Shown: piece after piece, positions 26,308 through 35,872 of the stretch
Numbering within the stretch: the stretch's first letter is position 1
Layout of the letters: each line of letters starts with the position of its first letter
NCBI RefSeq assembly: GCF_000003815.2
Contig: NC_049989.1
Location: 3,064,173-3,119,524 of the forward strand
DNA from: Branchiostoma floridae
Lineage: Eukaryota; Chordata; Leptocardii; Amphioxiformes; Branchiostomatidae
Direction: 5' to 3'
DNA: 55,352 nucleotides
Notes under the pieces: generated by a model
What the model saw: only the letters and a program-made list of their open reading frames with translations
Told to the model about the DNA's origin: nothing
Databases searched by the model: none
Program-made: the position numbers and the translations under genes

Positions 26308-26490
26308 CACTGGGAACACCTGGACTCCGAGGAAGCAAGTTTGATGCCCCGAATGTGCATGGTATCCCTGAAAAGATGCTTGGGATTTCTACACGTATTT
26401 AAGCCTGTATCGACTGTTCTGTCATTGTGTAGGGTGAAGGCTGTTCGATTACTCCTTTTATCAATCAACGACAAGCTATGATATTGTACT
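26308..26490. repeat. Degenerate repeat family, second half (copy 1)
   Basis: One of three diverged copies. Shared blocks are CCGAGG followed by AAGTTTGA, then GGCTGTTCGATTAC and TATCAATCAACGACAAGCT. Companions are at 26735-26920 and 27345-27545. Confidence 0.55.
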
Positions 26491-26734
26491 AGATCCAAGT
26501 CACCACGCGGGTATTCCTTGACATTCAAATCTTTCTAACCATTGGTTTTACTAGATTTCCCTACTTTAAAGAAAGAAACATTCGAAATATTAATGATGCC
26601 GAGTAAGATGTTTCTAATGACTTCGTAAACGCACCGAAAGACCATTCTCGTAATTGTTTTGAATAAGCTGTAGGAAAACTATGAACCATGATCCGGCCAA
26701 CATTCTCCGAGTGAGACATATTCCCACGACTATG

Positions 26735-26920
26735 CTTCCACAAACGCTTGTACACCGAGGAATAAAGTTTGAATCCTTGTATGCTTAATTCAAGAGGTAT
26801 CACTAGATTCGTGAATAGTTTTGCTGCGTTTTCAGATTGATATGGATTACGCTATTATCAGAGTGGAGACTGTAAGATCCCTTGTATTTATCAGTGACAA
26901 CCTAGTATGAGGTAGATCAT
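26735..26920. repeat. Degenerate repeat family, second half (copy 2)
   Basis: Shares CACCGAGGAATAAAGTTTGA, GCTGCGTTTTCAGATTGATA and GATTACGCTATTATCA with the copies at 26308 and 27345. Confidence 0.55.
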
Positions 26921-27194
26921 GATCGGAGCAACCTACCTAAGGCCATGTTGATTTGATTACATGAATGACATCCCCGCGCGCATCACTTTCGGCAGTTACC
27001 AAAATTAAAAAAAGGTTTTCAACCATACTCTAAATTGTACACAGCAGCTTCAAAATAAGCAAATATATGCCATGGACTGAAAAAATAAATATCGTGAAAA
27101 GTATACCAATGTCATAGAACATCATAAGGTCAAAGGAGATATAAAGAACAAAAATGAAGAATCTATTGCCTTGTATCCTACATTCTGTATGTTA

Positions 27195-27545
27195 AGTCAT
27201 TTGTTAAAACGTCCTGACCACTTTGAATTCAAAATGAATGCAACCTTTTTAGTCAAACTTTTTTTATTCGCACGCTCGTACCAGTCTGTGGATTCCCAGA
27301 GGATGTCATCCATATAATCAAATCAACATGGCCTAAACGCAACTGTGTTTACACAAAGAACATTTGGACGCCGAGGTATCAACTTTGAATTTCCGGAATA
27401 TTAAGCTGAGAGGCAAGACGCATGAGCTTCCTGAATGGAGTCTCAAGACTTTACTGCGTTTTGAGGTTGATATCGATTACTCTATTATCACGGTAAAGGC
27501 TGTGCGATTACGCATATCAATCAATGACGAGCTGACATGAACAAA
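27195..27545. repeat. Degenerate repeat family, fullest copy
   Basis: This copy joins the halves seen separately at 24510 and 26308/26735: CCCAGAGGATGTCATCC, then CGCCGAGGTATCAACTTTGA, then ACTGCGTTTTGAGGTTGATA, GATTACTCTATTATCACGG and ATCAATCAATGACGAGCTG. It suggests an original unit of roughly 350 bp. No coding frame is preserved. Confidence 0.55.
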
Positions 27546-29400
27546 TAAGAGGAAAACGGCACAGGAGTTGAGTATAGCCAGAGAATAGTACACTTGTTTA
27601 ATAGGATTCGGTTTCTTAAAGTTGAATATACAAGTACATAACGTTACATATAATATTATATAGATCGGTATGATTGGATGTAGTTTAAGGTGGGTGCAAT
27701 CGGTCTTCTGAGGTCTTCTGTATTGTACGATTTATCGCAACAATGAAAAAAGCAACATTTGTCTATTCTAAAAACTATAGCTACGGGAAAATGGACGGAA
27801 TGACGGATTGCCAAAGTGTACATGCATGTTAGCTATGTATGTTAATCGTTTGTATGTGTTACAATATAACCTTTCTTCTGTAAATCACTACAAATGGATT
27901 GGCCTGAAAAAAAATTGACATGACTTTAATTGATTGAGTGAAAATGCTTGCGTTGTCTTTGGCATGGATGTATTAGACTTATATGTTATTATATACCTTA
28001 ACGTGCGTCAATCTATTGTATGGGCAGACATATCATTCGAAACGAAACTCATCTTCAACACCATCATGACAAACAAGACGTCTCTGTTACAGACGCTATA
28101 GAGATGCTATGTTAGTTCCTAGGATCCTATTGTATTAGGACATCGGTGTTGTGTTGTGCATACAACAATCTTGAATACATCTGGTATTGGGCATATGTGT
28201 TATCCAGCCATATTCAAATCAAACTACCACGCCCATCCTCCCATTCCACGTCATCTACAGATAGACTCTATGATCTAAGAAAAAGGCTGGCAGGCCACGA
28301 TAAAGGATTTGGCATGTATTAGCCCAGATGGCTGGCCGTGAGGATATCCATCACACCATTGGGATTAGCGTGAGCTTGTTGAGGGTTGATCGATAAGACT
28401 GGAAGGGATTTACTATTGTTTCTGTTGGCCTTCAAGCCGCGTTCTTCCAACTTAAGCCAATCAAACCTCAGAACGGCTGATGACGTCATGAAACGTGTAT
28501 CATATATCTTAAAAATTACGCCATGCAAGCACAAGTGCAACCGTCTTTTTGTCATCTTTTCTCCCTTTTTAGACAAAAACCTAACGTTATACAACGCTTT
28601 CATCATGAAAACCTAACGTTATACAACGCTTTCATCATGCGGACATGTATATTACAAGTTTGACATATTTCTTTCTCCCCTTTGAAAACATCCTGTATTA
28701 TTGTCGAAAATGCGGCCTTTCTAGTTCAAGAACAACCTTCTATCGTCATTTCTCACCATTGATTTATGCCAAGTTGCCTCTGTTGGTTGAAATCTTCTGG
28801 ATAGGAAGATTTATTTTCTTTTAAAGCTTTATTGAAATATTACAATTACATACGTTGTGACATTCACTTTTTCAGCTTCATGACTACATCTCCGACTGCT
28901 ACACATGTACCTTTAAGTTAGGAAGAATTCATTTTGCTTGCAAATCACGCTGAATGTCAGTTTGAGGTGCCGATAATATATATTTTCTTGATAAGAGACG
29001 TCTGCCTCCCACGGCCAGCTGGCCTGGAGAAACTTGATTACTGTAAAGTTGCATTGCGTTACAGACACTACTACAACGTCGCTGTGTCCGCGCTGTGACC
29101 TAAAACTAGACAGAGCGCTCAAGGAATTTCATAGATAAGAAAACTATTTGTTACGCGTCGTGTGTTAAATGCCGTTTCAGTCATATTTTCACATTTTGCA
29201 TGACGTCAAGTCAAGGGCTACACAAATCCAGTAAAGGTCGCAGAAAGATCGCAAAACAATCGCCGTCTAGTGAAATGGCATTTTGATTTCAAACAGCTGA
29301 AAGTAGACTACTTTCTTCTAAAGTACAGACTGCACTGATTATTATCATAAGATCTTTTTCCTTCTTTAATCATCTTCCCAGGCAATTACCAATGGATAGT
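27546..29400. other. Intergenic with a small perfect duplication
   Basis: No gene recognised. A perfect 32-bp direct tandem duplication lies at 28576-28607 and 28608-28639 (unit begins AAAACCTAACGTTATACAAC). Confidence 0.5.
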
Positions 29401-29430
29401 GTCCAAGAACGGATTCGAACTAAGGGTACT

Positions 29431-29531
29431 TTCCTCTTCGTTCCTTTTCGTTCCTTTTCGCACTTTCGGTACTTTCCTTTTCGTTCCTTTTCGCACTTTC
29501 GCTACCGAAAGTGCGAAAAGGAGCGAAAAGG
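29431..29531. repeat. 10-bp satellite arranged as a hairpin
   Basis: Three TTCCTTTTCG-type decamers (29431-29460) and CACTTTCGGTAC precede a 26-bp stem (29476-29501 and 29506-29531, 25 of 26 paired) with a 4-base loop CTAC. The same decamer and the same CACTTTCG cap occur in the 30771-30881 array. Confidence 0.9.
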
Positions 29532-30770
29532 AATGGAGTATGAAGCAAACTTAAATAAAATCAATGAGAATATAAGGAATCGGTACTGCGGGCGTTAGAA
29601 GCCTATAAAACGTGTTTTATTTTACCGAGAATTTGACATTATCAAATTTTTACAGCGCTGTTTCAGGCTGTTGTTTTTGTGTGGCTAAATTATTCTTTGA
29701 AGATCTGCGAAATACAAAGAAACGGAACTGAGATAAGAAAGTAAGGACTAAAATTCAGTGGGTGGTAGATGAATATCGATTATTATACATTTTCAGGATG
29801 AGGCAAGATTGTAACGTTGTTGTTGTATTTGGGTGGCTTTTATTCTCCCTAGAGGGGAGCGCCGCATGCAAATGACCCGCGAAATCCGGTCAGGAAAGAT
29901 ATGCTAATAAACTGCTGCCCCACGAGCATGACAGCTCCTTTCAACAGGGCCAACAACATGGTTTTCTGGAGACTGGAGACATATCTTCTCGCTCGTTCAC
30001 AACGAAAGAAAAGCTGTAAAAGGAGAGACATATATACATTGTACCAAAGAGATTTCATCAAGTTGTACAATGAGTATTCATCATTTTGGCGGGAAGAAAG
30101 GTGCCAACGTGAGGAATTTGTGCAAAGGATATTGGGAAATACAATTTCTGTCAACAATTTTCCGTCATATTCAATACAAATAAATTTCTGCCTCTTGCGA
30201 CCGACATCAGGCCCTCGCTGATGATAAAAAAATCCCAATGCCGGGTTTAGATGTCCTGGTTGCAAAACAAATTTAAGGCGTTGTATTGATATTAATGAAA
30301 GTGTGAAAAAAAAACGAAGGAAGAATAATTCCCAACATGCTGGGCTCGAACTTCCGATCGTCGACTTCCCTGGGTTCGAACATTCGACCTATATTTCTCT
30401 AAGGTCAAGTTCTTACAAATTGTGCAATACATATACTTGTAACTTTGCTATCATTGCATTTTTTAAACAACTATATCCACATAGCATGGCTTTTTATGAT
30501 AAAATATGCGCAATCGTTCTCAACATAATCCATTTCTTCTTGTGAAATTTTATAATATAAATGTAATATGGATATTCTAAGGAATGTTATAACCACATTA
30601 ACACGTACATGAACATAGATATGCATAGATAGGTCTCATCAATATTCATTCCTCCATTGAACCATTGCTATAGGAATTTCGTGGAACAAGCCGCAAAATG
30701 CATTTGCCGATCACAGTTTACCTTTTCCTAATATTACCATCGATTTTATTTGAATTTGCTTCATACTTCG
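29532..30770. other. Intergenic, nothing recognised
   Basis: Opposing frames at 29849-30265 (-) and 29901-30221 (+) overlap and neither shows a known motif. No support for a gene. Confidence 0.4.
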
Positions 30771-30881
30771 TTCCTTTTCGTTCCTTTTCGTTCCTTTTCG
30801 TTCCTTTTCGTTCCTTTTCGTTCCTTTTCGTTCCTTTTCGTTCCTTTTCGTTCCTTTTCGTTCCTTTTCGCACTTTCGGTA
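30771..30881 (+). repeat. Ten perfect copies of decamer TTCCTTTTCG
   Basis: Ten identical 10-base units (30771-30870) are followed by CACTTTCGGTA. The T/C-rich strand is asymmetric, with all CpGs spaced every 10 bases. The unit is shared with the hairpin 1.3 kb upstream. Confidence 0.97.
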
Positions 30882-31119
30882 GACCCCATATCATTCCGAC
30901 TCTCCAGTGGATCCATCTGCTTCTGCTTTGAATTAAAGTTTAATGCAGAGTCATGTTAGGCACACGCGATGTAACGTACAACCGGAGAAGGAGACAAGAG
31001 TGGCCGCCCGCCAACCTGCACTTCTGACCATCCGGAGATATAGGGTGAGGGATTCGTTTCTCTTGACACTTCATCCTTCACAATGGTAGATCTACGGCTA
31101 GACCAGAGGAGCTTAGCCT

Positions 31120-31294
31120 CTACCAGGCTCCACAGGTTGCTGGAAAAATAGTAGAAATTGGCCAAATAAGACAGAACACACGCCAGAGGAGTTAGATGTA
31201 GATGGCGAGGAGTACAGTTTGCGACCTCTGGCGTGTTTTCTGTCTTATTTGGCCAATTTCTACTATTTTTCCAGCGACCGGTGGATCCTGGTAG
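31120..31294. mobile_element. Near-perfect foldback element
   Basis: The arms 31120-31189 and 31225-31294 are reverse complements. The inner 51 bases match at 50 positions and the outer 19 are slightly diverged. The loop is only 35 bases (31190-31224). No coding capacity. A transcript would fold into a 70-bp stem. Confidence 0.9.
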
Positions 31295-32224
31295 ATGTTA
31301 AGTGTAGCTTGACACGACTAAATCACCACAATTGCCATCTGAAGTCACTTTGGCGCCTACCACGGACATGACCAGCTGATAACGAAGGCCATGCGTATGT
31401 TTAGATAATGTACACGTAATGTAGCGTTTCGGCGATAAAACGTGGCCGCAGGCCAGGGTGCCAATTATGTATCGTCATCTTGCCTTTGTGCAGTCTATCA
31501 GTACTGCATCTTAAATGTGTACGACATCGTCATGATAACCTTGTGAGTCAAAGTTAATCCTTCAGGTTGACAGGAACTAGATGCGTAGAGCGGACAAAAA
31601 CTTTCTCTTGGCGGGTTTGATCTCCATGGAAATTGTATATGATAAAAAATACTTAATGGTTTAGTCGACTCCTCCTCATTGTAGTGCTGTCGGGTTTTGT
31701 ATATTTTGGCCTGGACATGCTATGGTCTGGATTTTTTGCTGGCAGAACAGGGTAGCGTACGATATACTAGCAGCTTCTTGTGGAATGCATATGGAGTTTT
31801 TATGGACATTTTGGTCTAACCATGCATCTTACAATCAGTATGATACAGCATGTCAATCTTAATTAGCTACCGTGTTAAAGTGATTTTATTGAATACATCG
31901 TATCGGAGGTCTTCAGTGTCTGTTGGTAAATATCCACGTTGGTACGGAATACACCTAGTAGATGTGCTCTTTAATTTCTCCACACCTATATTTGCCCTAC
32001 TTGGAGACTGTACTTATGGTAATGAGGAAAGAGTGCTGTCCGACTGACCTGATTGAAGCCAATCCAGAACACCCACTCCAGCTCCGGAGATAAATCTCCA
32101 CATCTTGCCGACGTGATAACGAGTCATGTGCCTGACACGGCGTACATGAGGGTTTATCGGGAAATCCCTGCCCGCCAGGTGGAACGACCGGCGGGAAATC
32201 CTAGTCAATCTGGGGCGTTCGGTC
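31295..32224. other. Intergenic, nothing recognised
   Basis: Short open frames only; no motif, RNA gene or clear repeat seen. Confidence 0.4.
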
Positions 32225-32660
32225 GTTTGAATCCTTGTAGTGCCCAAGCAGCACACAGGACAGCAAGAATATGGACCCTTGTAGTGACTAGTAACACATT
32301 AATTTTATTGTAGATACACATGTTTCGGACTACAGGAAGTATTATAAGTGGTACTGGGGTATCGCTAATGCAGATCCCAATAAAACAAACAAACAAACAC
32401 ATATAGGGCAGCAAGTTTCTTTGCTTGCTGTGTCAGTAGCAAGGTACTGTACATTTTGTACAGGGAGGGGTGGATATCCCTTCCCAGTAACGTGCACCTC
32501 CTTGGACACGGGACCCCCATTTTACGTCCCCTCCGAAAGACGAGGGCAGTACGTACCAACCTAGATACGCTACCCAGGATTGAACCGTGGTCCAGTTACC
32601 AACTTATTGGAATTAGGAGCTCAACAGTGAGGCTGCTTATAGTTGAGCTGCAATCAACGA
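32225..32660 (-). mobile_element. tRNA-derived SINE, family 1
   Basis: In complement the head reads CACTGTTGAGCTCCTAATTCC, AGTTGGTAACTGG and GGTTCAATCCTGGG (a good B box). It continues CGTCTTTCGGAGGGGACG and AATGGGGGTCCCGTGTCC. The distal part (GGGCAGCAAG, TCAGTAGCAAGGTA on the + strand) recurs at about 51860-52000, which gives the family 3' end. Confidence 0.6.
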
Positions 32661-32849
32661 CAGATGGGAACAGAACTGGTAGGACAATTACCTATACCAC
32701 GATCAATACGTGCCTGTATTACATGGTAAAAGAAACTTGTCTTCATGAAGATATCCTATATAACCTCTTTTATGTTGTAGTGCAAGAGTCGGTTTTAAAA
32801 GGTAACGGCAGTCTCATGGCCTTATTACGGCCGTGCGGCCAATGTATCT

Positions 32850-33250
32850 TGGGCACGGTATTGGAAGGCGGGTCGAATCGCTCTGGGAGTCAGAAAAGTC
32901 GTTTTAAAGGTGGTATCTCACTGCTCTTGGGGCACCGGTGGTGCACTGCAAGGTTTGTTCACTCTGGCAATGTTGTGTTATTTTCTCCGTTTCTTTTATT
33001 ATGTAGAGATTGCGTAATACGTAAAAGTAAGACTTAGAAGACAACAAAATACACAAAACGTGAGAACATTTGATCTCTGAAACTCGTTGAGTATCTTTCG
33101 ATCCCCGCAGTGCCACACCGGTGCCCCAGGTGCAGTGAGATACCACCTTACGTGCCTTTTCCCAGGATGAAACGTCTAGCAAGGTATGCCGGGAATGGAA
33201 CCCGTGACCCCTTGATCTCCTATCCACGAGTCTAGCCACTCGACAATTCA
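32850..33250 (-). mobile_element. tRNA-derived SINE, family 2, split by a MITE
   Basis: On the - strand, 33250 to 33150 reads GGCTAGACTCGTGGATAGG, GGGTCACGGGTTCCATTCCC (B box) and CATCCTGGGAAAAGGCACG. The expected continuation, ACGACTTTTCTGACTCCCAG, is found only below 32907, on the far side of the MITE. The SINE is therefore the older element. Confidence 0.6.
32907..33149. mobile_element. MITE with AAGGTGGTATCTCACTGC termini (copy 1)
   Basis: A 243-bp element with inverted ends AAGGTGGTATCTCACTGC and its complement, extending to GGGGCACCGG on both sides. The AT-rich interior has TGTTGTGTTATTTTCT and GAGTATCTTTCGA, both also present in copy 2 at 38179-38451. No ORF. The target-site duplication is ambiguous. 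Confidence 0.85.
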
Positions 33251-35810
33251 TCGCCACAATAGTCGGTCTGTACGTCGTAAACCATTCCCCGCGTGTGTTC
33301 AGATGTTGGACAACTATTCTCGCTTGTACAGATTTACTGTGACAAACCTGGAAGGGGACGTTGTCCTTGCCCAGCGTCTATCCCCATGGTACCTGCACTT
33401 GATGCATAATGCATATCTCAGGCTCCTCAATATATATTTAAATGATAAGGCCTAGGTAGAAATGCGTGCAATATAGGCCGTCATAACAACGGATTTTGGT
33501 CTCAATAAAGCTGTCAACGACACGGATGCGTGGTGGAGAAGTGCTTTGCACTGCATGAAATAGGCAGGAGTTTCTACCAGCCGCGCTGCAATGAGTAAAA
33601 TAAGACTTAACGGATTACACATGTAAAGAACGATTGTTTTTACGTATTTTGTGTGTTTTATTGCCTTATAAATCTACTCTAACATCTTGCACTGTATCCC
33701 CATTATGAAGTCAATGGTTACACAAACCCAGTTTTTACGTACTTACGTACAGTCGCTTTCGTATGGAAAGTTGACCCAAAGCTGTTAAAAACACATCAAC
33801 CTGAAAGATAAGTGTCCCTCGCTGCATAGAGTAGACAGAATCGATAAGTAAATTGCTCTTAACAGCTACTACAATATGACTACAGCCTCAGTATTGTCAC
33901 GTTCCGGTAGTATTGTAATAGGAACCTGACAATTTGTGGCTTGAATTAGACCACAGGTCAGACAGCATTACCCATCGATCTGTAACGTTACATGATGTTC
34001 TCTCACACGGGCAGCACCGAATGGTAAAGGTTCACTAGCGTGAACTTGTAGATCATTTACAGGTCACATGCAACTTTGGTCAGGTCAGACCAGGGTAAAT
34101 GTGCGTTTTGTCATATATATCATATAGTTTTGCCTGTATGTAAATTTGATTTGTGCTTTATATGGTGATTATTATGCTTACCTTCAGGGAGGGGAAACAT
34201 TGTTCTTGCTCAGTTTCTTCTTCTTCCGTTCATAACAAACTAGGTCAATGACCTGGACCACACGGCTGTTACCATGGTTACTGCAGGTGTAGCAAACACC
34301 CTGTGGTGTTCTATTATATGATGTAGTGGTAAGTGGTAGGAAAGGGCTGGAGGGGCTGGTCACCATGTATATCTATATGTGAATGTGTTTTATAAGAATG
34401 AACAGAGCAGGAGTTAGACCACGTTAAGGAAAACACGTATGAAAATGTTGCCTCTTGTTTTAGTTAACCAAGTTTTGTCCTATCTTGCATAACTAAAGTT
34501 TTACTTACGGGGCACATACTGCGATTTCCCAACCCACAGATGCCCTATAGATTAATGCAAGTCAATGTCGCATCTCTATCAGCGTTACTGTATTATAAAA
34601 GTAGCAGACGTGACGTCATGTATGATATCTCCATGTATTTTTCATGGCCACAAACGTGCACCCTGCCTGGCCTCCTGACCTATGCGATTAGATGCGTGGG
34701 ACTTCTACAGCGCTAGCGTACAGTTTCGTGCAATCTTACACAATTCAACATCAATGTTGGACCCTATTCTGTCAACGCATTCAAGTGGACCGATCTCCAC
34801 TGTCACGCATATACAGGATATTTGTTCCCGACCTGTCCCCAACAACTTGGGACTTTCCTCCGTAGCAAAGTGCTAACTACCAGCCAACGTTGGTAGTCTA
34901 CATATCATAGCGCCATGCATAACGGTAGTTAATTATACCTCCACACGGGATTCCACGTGACCCTCGAGACTTAAAGCTTCTTCAACTCTTCAGATGACTA
35001 ATTAACCACAAGACAGGTTGTATGGACAGAAGAAAATCTGTATCCTGTTTAACGTTGCTTTAAACTTTTATTCTGTTAACTGAAGTCTACTGTTCCAATC
35101 GTTTCAAATGGTCATCGTTTGAACTCGACTTTACGAACTAGACATCGGATGATGTCGCTAATTCTTTTAGTGCTATTTCGTCAACTTTGCATGTTGCAAA
35201 ACCATATTTTTTTCCGAAGTGACATCATTTCGCTAGCAAAAAGTGCTAATGCAGTACACTTAGATACGTACGTGTACATCACCAAGTTTGGTAAGAAATA
35301 TTTCAGGTCTTCTTAAAAGTTGGAGTTGTTTCAAACCTCAGATAGCCACGGAATAATGCAGCAGGTGTGTGGTGAAATATAATGCTGGTTCACTTTACAT
35401 TCCCTATAGGGGATACTTCGGACAGACGCCAGTTACGACTACTTTACTTAGAACCATGCCATAAAGAAATGTTGTTGGTTAAAACAGCTTTGTGCGAGTT
35501 TTTTTTAGATGTTTTGCGATGCTGTGCTTGCATAAGAGATGTCTGTGTGAATCATGAGCCAATGTACGTTTTGCCATGTCTTTATGATGTTATAAACAGG
35601 TGTTTCTGGGACTTATTTTCAGTCAAACAAGCATAAGAAACTCATGGTTCGACCTGATTAGAAAAAAGATTGTATTTGCATTCAATGCAGAACTAATGAC
35701 GTTATGAAATTCTGTTACCGCAGGGGATTCAGTGGGACATCGCCGGAAAACACGCGCCCTCGTTCTTCATCCAGAGGCTGTTAAATCAGCGGGAAGTCCC
35801 GAGCGATAAT
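33251..35810. other. Intergenic upstream of the channel gene
   Basis: No confident gene. Two items stand out: a perfect RFX X-box-like palindrome GTAACCATGGTAAC (- strand, 34268-34281), and a short - strand frame ending in a Lys-rich tail (34184-34366) immediately followed by a GTAAGC. A (GA)n tract lies just before the channel start. Confidence 0.4.
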
Positions 35811-35842
35811 ATGTACCAACTAACGAGCACGTCCGCGGGGAA

Positions 35843-35860
35843 GTAGAGAGAGAGAGAATA
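35843..35860 (+). promoter_or_regulatory. (GA)n tract and AATAAAG box upstream of the channel start
   Basis: GTAGAGAGAGAGAGAATAAA lies within 30 bases of the channel start codon, in a CpG-richer patch. GAGA-type tracts are common in invertebrate core promoters and 5' leaders. No TATA box is clear, and the role is inferred from position alone. Confidence 0.3.
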
Positions 35861-35872
35861 AAGCGGCCAAAC

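Noticed and set aside
32820-32900. Possible intact tRNA gene on the + strand (GGTCGAATCGC as a B box)
   Set aside because: A 7-bp acceptor stem and cloverleaf cannot be drawn, and the region overlaps the SINE tail.
34184-34366. - strand frame ending in a Lys-rich tail, followed by GTAAGC
   Set aside because: It could be a terminal exon, but no second exon with matching phase was found on that strand, and the acceptor is weak. Only the X-box inside it is reported.
35730-35750. REST/NRSF-like site (TTCAGTGGGACATCGCCG) upstream of the channel
   Set aside because: The two half-sites overlap instead of having canonical spacing, and several bases differ, so chance is likely.
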